From: CAVZCC01 sp963773765
GTDB lineage: Bacteria; Actinomycetota; Acidimicrobiia; Acidimicrobiales; Microtrichaceae
Reading direction: 5' to 3'
Assembly: GCA_963773765.1 (NCBI GenBank)
Contig: CAVZCC010000004.1
Location: 62,001 to 126,000 of the forward strand
DNA: 64,000 nt
Position numbers and translations under genes: made by a program
In this document: positions 16,935-26,508 of the stretch, piece by piece
Numbering within the stretch: position 1 is the stretch's first letter
Layout of the letters: the number at the start of each line of letters is the position of its first letter
Notes under the pieces: generated by a model
What the model was told of the DNA's origin: nothing
Database searches by the model: none
Seen by the model: the letters and a program-made list of their open reading frames with translations, nothing else

Positions 16935-18205
16935 CTCCGTCGGGTTCGTCCGGCGACGGGACCACCATCCCGTCGCCGGGCGAGCACGTCCGGCGGACGG
17001 TGCTCCCCAACGGCGTCAGGGTCCTCACCGACCACCTGGCCTCCGCCCAGTCGGTGGCCTGTTCGGTGTGGGTCGCGGTCGGTGGCCGGGACGAGCCGGA
17101 CCCGCAGTCCGGCGCCTCGCACTTCCTGGAGCACCTGCTCTTCAAGGGCACCGCCGACCGTGACGCCAAGGACATCGCCATCGCCATCGACGCCGTCGGC
17201 GGCGAGATGAACGCGTTCACGGCCAACGAGCACACCGCCTACTACGCGCGGGTCCCGGCCACGGAGGCCTACCTGGGCATCGACCTGCTCCTGGACGTCG
17301 TGCAGCGCCCGGCGTTGCGGCCCGAGGAGTTCGAGGCCGAGCGGGAGGTGATCCTGGAGGAGCTGGCCGCGGCCGACGACGACCCGGACGACGTGGCCTC
17401 GGTCCGGTTGTTCGAGTCGCTGTTCCCTGGCCACCCGCTGGGCCGTGAGGTGCTGGGATCGCAGGCCAGCATCGAGGCGCTGGACCGGGACCAGGTGGCC
17501 GACTTCTTCACCCAGTGGTACCAGCCCACCAACCTGGTCGTCGCCGCCTCCGGCCTGATCGACCACGACATGCTGGTGGAGGAGGTGGCGTCACGTTTCG
17601 GCGACGCCGCCGCCGGTGCCGCACCCCAGCGGACCGCCCCGGTCGCCGGCGTGGTCGAGGAGGTGCGGACCGAGCGCCCGGTGGAGATCGCCCACCTCGC
17701 GCTGGGGTGGCGTGCGGTGTCGGTCACCGACGACGACCGCTTCGCCCTGGCCCTGCTCAACCACGTGTTCGGCTCCGGTCCGTCCAGCCGCCTGTTCCAG
17801 GAGGTGCGGGAGAGCCGGGGGCTCACGTACTCCATCTCCTCGGGCGTGTCGCACCACGTGGACACCGGTGCGCTGTCGGTCCACTGCGCCTCGGCCACGG
17901 GCAAGGTGGACGACCTCCTGTCCGTGGTGGACGGGATCGTGGACGACCTCCGGACCCACGGCATCAGCCGGGAGGAGCTGGCCCGGGCCAAGGGCTCGCT
18001 GCGGGGCAGCTTCCTGATGGGCTACGAGGACGTCGGCTCGCGGATGACCCGACTCGGTGTGTCCGAGACCATGCGGGGCGGGGTCACGCCCATCGCGGAC
18101 CACCTGGCGCGCCTGGAGGCCGTGACCGACGCAGACGTGCTGCGGGTGGCCGACCGCGTGTTCGGCTCACCCCGGGTGCTGTCCTCCGTCGCTCCCGGCA
18201 GCTGA
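16931..18205 (+). CDS. M16 family zinc metallopeptidase (mitochondrial processing peptidase-like)
   Basis: 424 aa. Inverted zinc motif HFLEH (His64, Glu67, His68), with the downstream REVILEELAAADD region supplying the third ligand. The second half carries the usual inactive M16 repeat with SSRLFQEVRESRGLTYSISS. It directly follows pnp with an ATGA overlap, the arrangement seen in Bacillus (mlpA/ymxG) and mycobacteria. The natural substrate is not known; no signal peptide is seen, so it is probably cytoplasmic. Confidence 0.93.
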   Translation: MTPSGSSGDGTTIPSPGEHVRRTVLPNGVRVLTDHLASAQSVACSVWVAVGGRDEPDPQSGASHFLEHLLFKGTADRDAKDIAIAIDAVGGEMNAFTANEHTAYYARVPATEAYLGIDLLLDVVQRPALRPEEFEAEREVILEELAAADDDPDDVASVRLFESLFPGHPLGREVLGSQASIEALDRDQVADFFTQWYQPTNLVVAASGLIDHDMLVEEVASRFGDAAAGAAPQRTAPVAGVVEEVRTERPVEIAHLALGWRAVSVTDDDRFALALLNHVFGSGPSSRLFQEVRESRGLTYSISSGVSHHVDTGALSVHCASATGKVDDLLSVVDGIVDDLRTHGISREELARAKGSLRGSFLMGYEDVGSRMTRLGVSETMRGGVTPIADHLARLEAVTDADVLRVADRVFGSPRVLSSVAPGS

Positions 18206-18384
18206 GGCCCCGCTGCCCCGCGGTGGTCGGGGGTCCTGCCTGGCGCGCCGTCGGTCGGGCCTCACCGATGCACGGATGGGCGGGACGGCTCCGTCGGGAA
18301 TCACCCCAACGGGGTGGTCCCACGACCAGGGCGACCCCGGAGACTGCTCCTCCAGGCCGCAGCCGGCGGTCGGAGGAGGACAGC

Positions 18385-18594
18385 ATGGTGCTTGCAGCGT
18401 CAGCAGGGGCGTGGTTCGGGCTGATCGCCTTCGCCGTGATCTGGATCGCCCTGGCGTTCTGGCCGGCCCGGGTCGCCGGCCGCAAGGGCCACAGCTTCGT
18501 CGGCTACTTCATCCTCAGCCTGTTCTTCTTCCCGCTGGCACTCATCCTCGCCTACGTGGTCAAGGATCGAGCGGGGAGCTTCGTCCGCGACTGA
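18385..18594 (+). CDS. Small membrane protein with two transmembrane helices
   Basis: 69 aa. ATG 18385 follows a strong GGAGGA at 8-13 nt. Helix 1 is about residues 8-26 (WFGLIAFAVIWIALAFW), then a basic loop ARVAGRKGHS, then helix 2 (FVGYFILSLFFFPLALILAYV). This resembles the short membrane proteins found beside many transport or envelope genes; no function can be assigned. It stands alone 179 bp after the peptidase; that gap shows no other feature. Confidence 0.7.
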   Translation: MVLAASAGAWFGLIAFAVIWIALAFWPARVAGRKGHSFVGYFILSLFFFPLALILAYVVKDRAGSFVRD

Positions 18595-18658
18595 CCGCCC
18601 GTGCGTGGGCCATGCCGCGGGGCGACCGCAGCGGGTCCGAGGACGGGTCGCGCCCGAC

Positions 18659-19909
18659 TCAGTCGACGACGGCGTCGGCCCGTTCCACCTCGTCCCGGGT
18701 CACGCCCAGCACGAACAGGATGGCGTCCAGGTAGGGGACGTTGACCGTGGTGTCGGCCGCCTCCTGCACCAACGGCTTGGCGTTGAAGGCGATCCCCAGT
18801 CCGGCCGCGGCCAGCATGTCCAGGTCGTTCGCTCCGTCGCCGACCGCCACGGTCTGTGACAGCGGGACGCCCTCGGCCGCCGCGAAGTGACGCAGCAACT
18901 GGGCCTTGCGGGCCCTGTCCACCACCGGTCCCAGCACCTCCCCGGTGAGCACGCCGTCGGCGACCTCCAACTCGTTGGCCTCGGCGTGGTCCAGGTCCAG
19001 CTCCCGGGCCAGCCAACCGGTGAAGTGGGTGAAGCCGCCGGAGACGATCCCGACGGTGTACCCCAGCCGCTTGAGCGTCCGGACGAAGGTGCGAGCCCCC
19101 GGGGCCAGCCGCATGGCGGCCCGGGCCCGGTCCAGGGCGTCGGCGTCCAGTCCGGCCAGCCGCCGCACCCGTTCCCGCAGTGCGGACTCGAAGTCCAGCT
19201 CCCCGGCCATGGCCCGTTCGGTCACGGCCCGGACCTCCTCCAGGCAGCCGGCCTGTTCGGCCAGCAGCTCGATGACCTCGTCCTGGATCAGGGTGGAGTC
19301 CACGTCCAGCACCACCAGCCGCTTGGCCCGACGTTCCAGGCCGGCCGGTTGCAGTGCGATGTCCAGCCGGTGGCCCGCGGCGGCCTCGCCGAGGTGCTTG
19401 GCCAGCACGCTCCGGTCCGCGCCGTTCACCCGGAACTCGTAGGCGTACACGGGGTAGCGGGCCAGGCGCACGATCCGGTCGATGTTGCCGCCGGCCGCGG
19501 TGATGCCACCGGCCACGGCGCCGAGCTCGGCGGGGGAGAGGGGTGCCTGCAGTTCGTGTCCCAGCACGGTGATGGCGTCGGAGGACTGCAGCGACGGCCG
19601 CGGTGGTGGCGCCGCCACCAGTTCCACCAACAGCCCGCGGCTGCGGCCGAAGTGCTCCAGCACCTCCCGGACGGCGTCGCCGCCGTCGGCGGGCTCGGAC
19701 AGCGCGACGGCCAGCGTGAGGTGGCCCCGGACCAGGACCTGCTCCAGGTCCTGGACCTGGGCGTCGGAGAGCTCCAGCACGGTCATGAGGTCCGCGGTGA
19801 TGCCGGGCTGGTCCGGCCCGCTCACCCGCAGCAGGAGGGAGCCGCCGGCGGCGGCACCGCCGGCACCGGGTGCGGTGCCGGCCTCGGCTGCGTCCTGGTC
19901 GGGGTCCAT
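18659..19909 (-). CDS. serB: Phosphoserine phosphatase with N-terminal ACT domains
   Basis: 416 aa. Last step of serine biosynthesis. Two ACT-like regulatory domains (about 25-100 and 105-185, containing SGPDQPGITADLM) precede a HAD phosphatase core: DVDSTLI (nucleophile motif I), SGGFTHF (motif II) and GDGANDLDM (motif IV). This layout equals mycobacterial SerB2. ATG 19909 is chosen because the longer open frame has no better start. Divergent from the enoyl-CoA hydratase gene, with 61 bp between. Confidence 0.94.
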   Translation of the reverse strand: MDPDQDAAEAGTAPGAGGAAAGGSLLLRVSGPDQPGITADLMTVLELSDAQVQDLEQVLVRGHLTLAVALSEPADGGDAVREVLEHFGRSRGLLVELVAAPPPRPSLQSSDAITVLGHELQAPLSPAELGAVAGGITAAGGNIDRIVRLARYPVYAYEFRVNGADRSVLAKHLGEAAAGHRLDIALQPAGLERRAKRLVVLDVDSTLIQDEVIELLAEQAGCLEEVRAVTERAMAGELDFESALRERVRRLAGLDADALDRARAAMRLAPGARTFVRTLKRLGYTVGIVSGGFTHFTGWLARELDLDHAEANELEVADGVLTGEVLGPVVDRARKAQLLRHFAAAEGVPLSQTVAVGDGANDLDMLAAAGLGIAFNAKPLVQEAADTTVNVPYLDAILFVLGVTRDEVERADAVVD

Positions 19910-19970
19910 GACGGTACGGTACGGCGCCGCCGGGGTCTCCCGGTACATCGAACTCCTGGAAGGCCACCAC

Positions 19971-20801
19971 ATGGGACTCGTCGAGGTCGAACCGGATGGT
20001 GAGCACGTGCGCATCGTGCGCCTGCACCGGCCCGAGCGGCTCAACGCCCTGTCCATCGACCTGGCGGTGGAGCTGGACCGGGCCCTGGCCGCCGTCGGCG
20101 AGGACAACCAGGCGCGGGTCGTGGTCCTGACCGGCACCGGCCGGGCGTTCTGCTCCGGCCTCGACCTCAAGGACTACGGGATCATCCCCAACATCGACGG
20201 CCTGTCGGTGCACCGCATCGCCAGCCGCTCCATGCGCATCTACTCGCAGTTGACCAAGCGGCTCCGCTCCATCCCCCAGCCCGTGCTCGCCGCGGTGAAC
20301 GGTCCGGCCTACGGCGGCGGCATGTGCCTGGCACTCGGGGCCGACCTGCGGATCGCGGGGGCGTCGGCGGAGTTCAACGCCACCGGGATCGTCAACGGAC
20401 TCACCTCCACCGAGATGGGGGCGGGGTGGATCCTGCCCCGCCTCATCGGGTCGGCCAACTCCAACGACCTGCTCCTGACCGGCCGGCGGGTGGACGCCGC
20501 CGAGGCACTGCGCATGGGCCTGGTCTCGCGAGTGGTGGACGACGACGCCCTCATGGACGAGGCCCGCTCGATGGCGGACTCCATGGGCGCGTTCAGCCAC
20601 TACGGCCTGGAGATGACCAAGCAGGCGCTGTGGACCGAACTGGAGATCTCCAGCCTGGATGCCGCCATCGAGTTCGAGGACCGCAACCAGCTGATGGCCG
20701 GTTTCACCGACAACCTCCCGGAGGCCATCCGGGCCTTCGACGAGGGTCGCGACCCCGTCTACCGGGATGATCCCCGCAAGGACCTGTTCGACGGCGGGTG
20801 A
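19971..20801 (+). CDS. Enoyl-CoA hydratase/isomerase family protein
   Basis: 276 aa. Crotonase fold: the oxyanion-hole segment FCSGLDLKDYG and the second one NGPAYGGGMCLALGADLRIA, then GLTSTEMGAGW with the catalytic Glu position retained (TSTEMG). The C-terminal helical part is complete. The start has GGAAGG 8 nt upstream. The acyl substrate cannot be told from sequence; family members act in beta-oxidation or CoA-ester catabolism. The stop codon lies inside the first unit of a 24-bp repeat. Confidence 0.9.
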   Translation: MGLVEVEPDGEHVRIVRLHRPERLNALSIDLAVELDRALAAVGEDNQARVVVLTGTGRAFCSGLDLKDYGIIPNIDGLSVHRIASRSMRIYSQLTKRLRSIPQPVLAAVNGPAYGGGMCLALGADLRIAGASAEFNATGIVNGLTSTEMGAGWILPRLIGSANSNDLLLTGRRVDAAEALRMGLVSRVVDDDALMDEARSMADSMGAFSHYGLEMTKQALWTELEISSLDAAIEFEDRNQLMAGFTDNLPEAIRAFDEGRDPVYRDDPRKDLFDGG

Positions 20802-20854
20802 CCGCCGCGTGGGCGGAGCGGGTGACCGCCGCGTGGGCGGAGCGGGTGACCGCC
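20794..20854 (+). repeat. 24-bp tandem repeat, about 2.5 copies
   Basis: Two exact units at 20794-20817 and 20818-20841 plus a 13-nt partial copy. Each unit contains TGA (in the first copy the stop codon of the hydratase) and a small inverted repeat CCGCC / GGCGG. The length is a multiple of three, so the stop codon is repeated in frame. Together the units may form stacked hairpins after the gene. Confidence 0.85.
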
Positions 20855-20897
20855 TGCTGCGGAATCCCCCGCATCGGCCGCGGCCTAAGGTGGCGCG

Positions 20898-21686
20898 ATG
20901 GCAATCAGGGTCGGCGTGTTCGGGGCAGGCGGCCGCATGGGCACGACCGTGTGCCAGGCGGTCTGTGACGACCCGGAGCTGGAGCTGGTCGCCGCGGTGG
21001 ACCCGCACTACTCCGGCATCGACCTGCGCACGGTCACCGGAGTGGACTGCGAGCTGCGCATCGCCGGTGATCCCGCCATCTTCGGGCAGGCCGGGGTCCA
21101 GGTGGCGGTGGACTTCACCCAGCGTGAGGCGTGCTGTGACAACCTGGCCTGGCTGGCCGAACACGGCATCCATGCCGTGGTCGGGACCACCGGGTTCACG
21201 GACCAGGACATGGACCGCATCCGGGAGGAGTTCACCCGCTCCAACTGCGTGATCGCCCCGAACTTCGCCATCGGCGCGGTGCTGATGATGCACTTCGCGG
21301 CCATCGCGGCGCCGTTCTTCGAGTCGGCCGAGGTGGTCGAGCTCCACCACGACGCCAAGGTCGACGCACCGTCGGGAACGGCGATGATGACCGTGCAGCG
21401 CATGGCGGACGCCAGCGCGGACTGGTCGCCGGACCCGACCACGGAAGAGATCCTGCCCGGGGCCCGCGGCGGTGAGGGGCCGGCGGGCATCCACGTCCAC
21501 TCGCTCCGGCTCCGGGGACTGGTGGCCCACCAGGAGGTGCTGCTCGGCACCACCGGCCAGACGCTCACCATCCGCCACGACTCGATCGACCGGACCAGCT
21601 TCATGCCCGGTGTGGTGCTGGCGGTGAAGCAGGTGGCCGGCACGCCCGGTGTCACCGTCGGCCTGGACGCACTCCTCGGCCTGTAG
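20898..21686 (+). CDS. dapB: 4-hydroxy-tetrahydrodipicolinate reductase
   Basis: 262 aa. Reduces the product of DapA with NAD(P)H in the lysine/diaminopimelate pathway. Nucleotide-binding motif VGVFGAGGRMG at the N-terminus; VVGTTGFT; substrate/catalytic region ELHHDAKVDAPSGTA. TAAGGT at 20886-20891 sits 6 nt before the ATG, the leaderless arrangement, and no Shine-Dalgarno is seen. dapA lies 7.4 kb downstream rather than adjacent. Confidence 0.96.
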   Translation: MAIRVGVFGAGGRMGTTVCQAVCDDPELELVAAVDPHYSGIDLRTVTGVDCELRIAGDPAIFGQAGVQVAVDFTQREACCDNLAWLAEHGIHAVVGTTGFTDQDMDRIREEFTRSNCVIAPNFAIGAVLMMHFAAIAAPFFESAEVVELHHDAKVDAPSGTAMMTVQRMADASADWSPDPTTEEILPGARGGEGPAGIHVHSLRLRGLVAHQEVLLGTTGQTLTIRHDSIDRTSFMPGVVLAVKQVAGTPGVTVGLDALLGL

Positions 21687-21722
21687 GACACGGCTCCGGG
21701 GGTCCCTCCGGACCTGCCCCGT

Positions 21723-22409
21723 TCACTCGTCGCCGAGCTCCTCCTCCAGCTCCTCGACGCCGCCGATGAGGCCCTTGCGGCCCACGACCTGCCAGGCCAC
21801 GTAGCCGACCACCAGGACGATGGAGCCGATCAGGAACCAGCGCTGGTAGCGGGCCACGACGTCCAGCACGTCCTCGATCTGCTCCTCGAACAGCAGCCCG
21901 ATCCAGCGCATGAGCAGGATGCGGGCCACGGTGCCGGACACGTTGAGCGCGATGAACCGGCGGACCGGGAACCGGGTCACGCCGGCCAGCAGGCACACCA
22001 GGTTGTTGGGGGCGACGAACACCAGCACGTTGAGCACCTGGCGGGCGACGCCGTCGTCCTGCTGGAACTGCTCCAGGAGCTTGTCGCTGCCGGGGAACAC
22101 GTCCCGGGCCCAGTGCAGGGCGCGTGGTCCGTACAGGTAGCCGATGGCGTAGAAGAGCGGGTCCGGCGCCAGCAGGCGGATGGTCGCGATCACCAGGAAC
22201 GGGACCAGGCTGGTGTTGATCGAGGTCGCCAGCAGGTACTTGTTGGACGAGTTGAGGGCGATGAGCCCGAGCGGGTTGGACTCCACCCAACTGGCCCACA
22301 CCGCGTTGCCCACGTTGTTGGCGATGACGAGCGTGACGATGAGCGCGCCGATCAGCGGGAGCAGCCACCGGGGGTGCGTGGGCTGGGTGGTGGCGGGGGC
22401 GTCGGTCAT
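21723..22409 (-). CDS. DedA/VTT-like integral membrane protein
   Basis: About 228 aa from ATG 22409; a GTG at 22451 would add 14 residues, and neither start has a clear ribosome binding site. At least four hydrophobic segments, with PDPLFYAIGYLYGPRALHW, LVFVAPNNLVCLLAGVTRFP and a terminal helix before an acidic tail (EELEEELGDE). The N-P-G/A-rich reentrant segments suggest the SNARE-associated (VTT) superfamily; assignment is by general pattern, not a firm motif. Convergent with dapB, with a weak 5-bp hairpin between them. Confidence 0.65.
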   Translation of the reverse strand: MTDAPATTQPTHPRWLLPLIGALIVTLVIANNVGNAVWASWVESNPLGLIALNSSNKYLLATSINTSLVPFLVIATIRLLAPDPLFYAIGYLYGPRALHWARDVFPGSDKLLEQFQQDDGVARQVLNVLVFVAPNNLVCLLAGVTRFPVRRFIALNVSGTVARILLMRWIGLLFEEQIEDVLDVVARYQRWFLIGSIVLVVGYVAWQVVGRKGLIGGVEELEEELGDE

Positions 22410-22522
22410 GGGTTCTGTCGCGGCGTCCGGGGCAGACGGTCCGCCTGCCACGACCTACGCTCGGCCCACGCTACCGGCGCCCGCCGACCGCACGGCGCCG
22501 CCCAGCCCACAGGGGGAACTCC

Positions 22523-24157
22523 ATGCACGGCACGATGCAGGACCGTCCGCTCACACTGGACCACTTCTTCCACCGAGCCGAACGGCTGGCGCCCCGCAAG
22601 GAGGTGGTGACGGCCACCGTCACCGGGCTGGAGCGCCACAGCTACGCCGAGTGGGCGGCGCGGACCCGGCGGCTGGGCGGTGTGCTCGACCAGCTCGGCA
22701 TCTCCGCCGACGGCCGGGTGGCGACGTTCGCGTGGAACACCTCCCGGCACCTGGAGCTGTACTTCGCCGCCCCGTGCAGCGGCCGCGTCCTGCACACGCT
22801 GAACATCCGCCTGTTCCCCGAGCAGGTCACCTACATCGTGAACCACGCCGAGGACGAGGTGATCTTCGTCGACCGGTCCCTGCTGGGGCTGCTGGCCCCG
22901 CTCCTCCCGACGTTCACGACCGTGCGCCACTACGTGGTCATGGAGGACGGCGGCGCCGGTGCGCGGAGGTGCCGACGGGGTCGACCTGCTCGACTACGAG
23001 CGCTGCTGGCCGACGCCGATCCGGTGGAGTTCCACGTCGACCGACGAGAACCGGGCCGCGTCCATGTGCTACACGACGGGCACCACCGGCAACCCCAAGG
23101 GCGTCGTGTACACGCACCGCTCGCACGTTCCTGCACACCATGGGGGCGATGCTGGCCGACTCCGTCGGGGCGTGCGAGTCGGACGTGATCCTGCCCGTCG
23201 TGCCCATGTTCCACGCCAACGCGTGGGGCCTGGCCCACGCCGGCGTGGCGGCCGGCGCCAAGCTGGTCATGCCCGGCCCGAACATGGTGCCCGGCCAAGC
23301 TGGCCGAGCTCATCGAGTCGGAGCGGGTCACCGTGGCCGCCGGGGTGCCCACCATCTGGATGGGCGTGCTGCCCGAGCTGGCCGGCCGCGACACCTCGGC
23401 GCTGCGCACCATCCCGTGCGGCGGCTCGGCGGTGCCCAAGGCGCTGTCGGAGGCGTACCGGGAGCAGGTCGGCCTGCCCATCCTCCAGGCCTGGGGCATG
23501 ACCGAGACCAGCCCGGTGGCGTCGGTGGCCAACATCACCTCCGACCTGGCCGGCCTGCCGGAGGACGAGCTGGCCGACCTGCGCGCCACCCAGGGCCGCC
23601 CGCTGGTCGGGGTCGAGCTCCGCATCGCGGACCAGGAGACGGGGGAGGCCCTGCCGTGGGACGGCGTGAGCCGGGGTGAGCTGCAGGCCGCCGGCCCGTG
23701 GATCACCGCCTCCTACTACGACGACCCCCGTTCGCCCGACTCCTTCACCGCCGACGGCTGGCTCCGGACCGGCGACGTGGCCGTGATCACACCGGAGGGC
23801 TACATCCGCATCGTCGACCGCACCAAGGACGTGGTGAAGTCCGGCGGCGAGTGGATCTCCTCGGTCGAGCTGGAGAACGAGATCATGGCCCACCCCGCGG
23901 TGGCCGAGGCCGCGGTGATCGGCGTGTCGCACCCCCAGTGGTCCGAGCGTCCGCTGGCCTGCGTGGTGGTCAAGCCGGGTGCGGAGCTGTCCACGGAGGA
24001 GCTCCTGGCGTTCCTGGACGGCCGGGTGGCCAAGTGGTGGTTGCCCGACGACGTGGTCTTCATCGACGAGGTGCCCAAGACCAGCGTCGGCAAGTTCTCC
24101 AAGAAGGACCTGCGGGACCGGTTCGCCAACCACGTGCTGCCCACCGCCGGGGACTGA
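22523..24157 (+). CDS. Long-chain acyl-CoA ligase (AMP-forming), five corrected indels
   Basis: About 543 aa after correction. Activates fatty acids to acyl-CoA via acyl-AMP. The AMP-binding signature is CYTTGTTGNPKGVVYTHRS; later AWGMTETSPVAS, WLRTGDVAVI and the terminal catalytic Lys in KTSVGKFSKKDLRDRF are all present. Between 22960 and 23295 the frame changes five times: extra base near 22964 (GCG-c-GGA), missing G near 23000, extra C near 23041, extra base near 23124 (TCG-c-ACG) and near 23293 (CCC-g-GCC). Outside this 330-bp stretch the gene is intact. The net change is a multiple of three. Confidence 0.87.
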
Positions 24158-24234
24158 CCGCCCGGTCCCGCCCGTGGGGTGGGACGGAGGGGTGAATGGT
24201 CGCCCCGGCGGGGCGCGTCCTAACGTCGCGCGGG

Positions 24235-25056
24235 ATGTACGACTTCCTCAGGCGGCCGGCGTGGATCGTGAGCCACGTGCTCATCGCGCTCCTGGTCCTG
24301 GCGCTGGTCGGCCTGGGGTTCTGGCAGCGGCAGCGCTACCTGGAGGAGAAGGACAAGTCGGACCGCCTGACCGCACTGGCCAGCGCGGAGCCGGTGCCCC
24401 TCGACGACGTGGTGGACGCCGGGACCTCACCCGGGGACGTGGCGGAGTCCGACGAGTACCGGCGCGTGACGGTGACCGGCACGTACGACGCCGCCTCGGA
24501 GGTCATCATCCGCAACCGGTCCCAGAACGGTGCACCCGGCGGTTGGGTGCTCACCCCGCTGGTCCAGGCCGACGGCACCGCGGTGCCGGTGCTGCGGGGC
24601 TGGGTGCCGGTGGACCCGGACCCCCCGGCGCCGCCCTTCCCCGGTTCCGAGCCGCCGGCCGGAGAGGTCACGGTCAACGGCGTGGTGCAGCTGACCCAGG
24701 TGCGGGGGTCCATCGGGGCCGAGGACCCGGCGGAGGGCGCCCTGCGGACGATGGCCCGGGTGGACCTGGACCGGTTCGCCCGCCAGGTGTCCACGCCGAT
24801 CGAGCCCGTGTGGGTGATGCTCGACGGCCAGCGGCCGCCGCAGCCCGGTGGGTACGACGCGCTGCCCCAGCCGGTGGCGGTGGAGGTCCCGTCCCCGTCC
24901 CAGAACTTCTCCTACATGATGCAGTGGTGGATCTTCGCCCTGATCGCGCTGGTCGGCTATCCGCTGGTGCTCCGTCGGGTCGCCCGCAACCGGGCCCGGG
25001 GCGAGCAGGTGCCGGTGGACGACGACGACCAGCCGCCGGTGCCCTCCGGCGTGTGA
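24235..25056 (+). CDS. SURF1 family cytochrome c oxidase biogenesis protein
   Basis: 273 aa. N-terminal membrane helix (about residues 12-31, ending in GFWQRQRYLEEK, close to the family G-x-W-Q-x-x-R motif), a periplasmic domain with RNRSQNGAPGGWVLTPL and VLRGWVPVD, and a C-terminal helix (WWIFALIALVGYPLVL). SURF1 helps assemble haem a into oxidase subunit I. ATG 24235 is chosen since TAACGT at 24221-24226 lies 8 nt upstream (leaderless). No other oxidase gene is in the window. Confidence 0.92.
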   Translation: MYDFLRRPAWIVSHVLIALLVLALVGLGFWQRQRYLEEKDKSDRLTALASAEPVPLDDVVDAGTSPGDVAESDEYRRVTVTGTYDAASEVIIRNRSQNGAPGGWVLTPLVQADGTAVPVLRGWVPVDPDPPAPPFPGSEPPAGEVTVNGVVQLTQVRGSIGAEDPAEGALRTMARVDLDRFARQVSTPIEPVWVMLDGQRPPQPGGYDALPQPVAVEVPSPSQNFSYMMQWWIFALIALVGYPLVLRRVARNRARGEQVPVDDDDQPPVPSGV

Positions 25057-25062
25057 GCTGAC

Positions 25063-25668
25063 GTGGGCGAGGTGACCGACTCCCGGGAGCGGATCATGGC
25101 CGCGGCCATCCGCTGCGTGGAGGCCGCCGGGGTGAAGGCCGTGTCCCTGGAGGACGTGGCCGCAGAGGCGGGGTTGTCGCGCACCACGATCTACCGGCAC
25201 TTCCCCGGCGGGCGGAACCAGCTGATGCAGGAGACCGCCACCTGGGAGGTGGCCCGCTTCTGGCGGCGGCTGGCCGAGGCGGTGGCGGACCTGCCGACGA
25301 TGGAGGACCGGCTGGAGGCCGGCCTGGTCATCGGGGCCAAGCTCATCCGCAAGAGCCGGATCATGGCCAACCTCATGGACCCCGACCTGGACGAGCTGGT
25401 CAGCGCGTTGCGCCCGAGCGAGTCCCTGGTCCACCAGGTCATCCGCGACTACATGCGGGACCTGCTGGAGACCGAGGACGGGCGGGGCCGGCTCCGGCCC
25501 GGCGTGGACCTGGACGAGGCCGCGGACTACGTGACCCGCATGATCCTGTCCGCACTGGGCAGTCCGGCCGGATGGGACCTGACCGATGCGGAGCAGACCC
25601 GCCGGTTCGTCCGCACGCAGATCCTGCCCGGTGTGGTCGTGCTCGATCCCCCGACACCCGGCACCTGA
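25063..25668 (+). CDS. TetR family transcriptional regulator
   Basis: 201 aa. N-terminal helix-turn-helix typical of TetR: VSLEDVAAEAGLSRTTIYRHFPGG (in two parts, residues about 27-50). The C-terminal ligand-binding region is helical and unassigned. GTG start 7 nt after the SURF1 stop, so it may be co-transcribed. It resembles the next regulator (similar length, GLSR.T.YR.FPGG.N), suggesting an old duplication. Confidence 0.9.
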   Translation: MGEVTDSRERIMAAAIRCVEAAGVKAVSLEDVAAEAGLSRTTIYRHFPGGRNQLMQETATWEVARFWRRLAEAVADLPTMEDRLEAGLVIGAKLIRKSRIMANLMDPDLDELVSALRPSESLVHQVIRDYMRDLLETEDGRGRLRPGVDLDEAADYVTRMILSALGSPAGWDLTDAEQTRRFVRTQILPGVVVLDPPTPGT

Positions 25669-25756
25669 CCCGGCCCGGCCGGACCACCCCGGGGCCCGCG
25701 ATCGATGCGGTGAGACGGATCCCGTCTCCGTGTAACCCAAGTCACACCGGGGCGCG

Positions 25757-25785
25757 TTGTCATTGAGACATTCGGGGTCTTATTG
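25757..25785 (+). promoter_or_regulatory. Promoter with a candidate TetR operator
   Basis: TTGTCA at 25757-25762, a 17-nt spacer and TTATTG at 25780-25785. Between them is an imperfect palindrome TGAGAC-N7-GTCTTA (25764-25782), the usual place for an autoregulatory TetR operator. The predicted start near 25792 is almost on the ATG at 25795, so the message would be nearly leaderless. Confidence 0.55.
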
Positions 25786-25794
25786 TTCCACCCG

Positions 25795-26508
25795 ATGTCA
25801 GTCATCGCAGGGGGACGTACCGACGCCGGGGCAGGCATTGCCCTCGTGACCGGGCTGGGGGCCACGCCGGGCAGCTCCGAGGAGCGCGTGGTGGACGCCA
25901 TGCTGGCCTGCGTGGGCCGCTGGGGCATGTCCAAGACCACCATCGAGGACGTCGCCCGGGAGGCCGGCCTGTCCCGGGCCACGGTCTACCGGCTGTTCCC
26001 GGGCGGCAAGAACGCCATCCTGCTCGCCGGACTGCACACCGAGGTCGCCCGCCTGGTGACCGTGCTGACCCAGGAGCTGGCCCACGACCAGGACCTGGAG
26101 TCGTGCCTGGCCCGGGCCATCTCGCTCGCCGCCGGCTTCCTGCAGGAGAACCTGGCCCTCGAGTTCCTGCGGGAGCACGAGTGGGAGTCGGTGGAGGCGT
26201 TCCTGGCCTTCGACCGGCTGGACACGCTCTTCCTCGTGACCGGGGCGCTCATGGGCCCGGTGCTGGAGCGGTTCCTGGCCCCTGCACACGCCAACGAGGT
26301 GGCCATCTGGGCCGCCCGCATCGTCCTGTCGTACCTGACCACCCCGGCGGAGGGCCTGGACCTGTCCCAGGAGCCCGCCGCCCGCCACCTGGTGCGCACC
26401 TATCTCATGCCGGGCATCCGACCGGCCGATACCCCGGCAGCGCCGCCGGCACCGTCCATCCAAGTGATCCACCCAACCACTCCGGGAGCACGCAATGTCC
26501 ACCAATGA
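25795..26508 (+). CDS. TetR family transcriptional regulator, overlapping the diiron-protein gene
   Basis: 237 aa. Helix-turn-helix region TTIEDVAREAGLSRATVYR, then a helical regulatory domain. The tail (about 25 residues, Pro-rich) overlaps the next gene by 14 nt, which suggests it arose to couple translation. A palindrome in its promoter suggests autoregulation; the overlapping ferritin-like gene would then be co-regulated. The first in-frame start is a TTG at 25783 but ATG 25795 fits the promoter better. Confidence 0.88.
   Translation: MSVIAGGRTDAGAGIALVTGLGATPGSSEERVVDAMLACVGRWGMSKTTIEDVAREAGLSRATVYRLFPGGKNAILLAGLHTEVARLVTVLTQELAHDQDLESCLARAISLAAGFLQENLALEFLREHEWESVEAFLAFDRLDTLFLVTGALMGPVLERFLAPAHANEVAIWAARIVLSYLTTPAEGLDLSQEPAARHLVRTYLMPGIRPADTPAAPPAPSIQVIHPTTPGARNVHQ

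Noticed and set aside
18552..21578. A 1008-residue open frame on the minus strand
   Set aside because: It lies antisense to dapB and the enoyl-CoA hydratase and is an artefact of high G+C; only its overlap with serB in another frame is real coding sequence.
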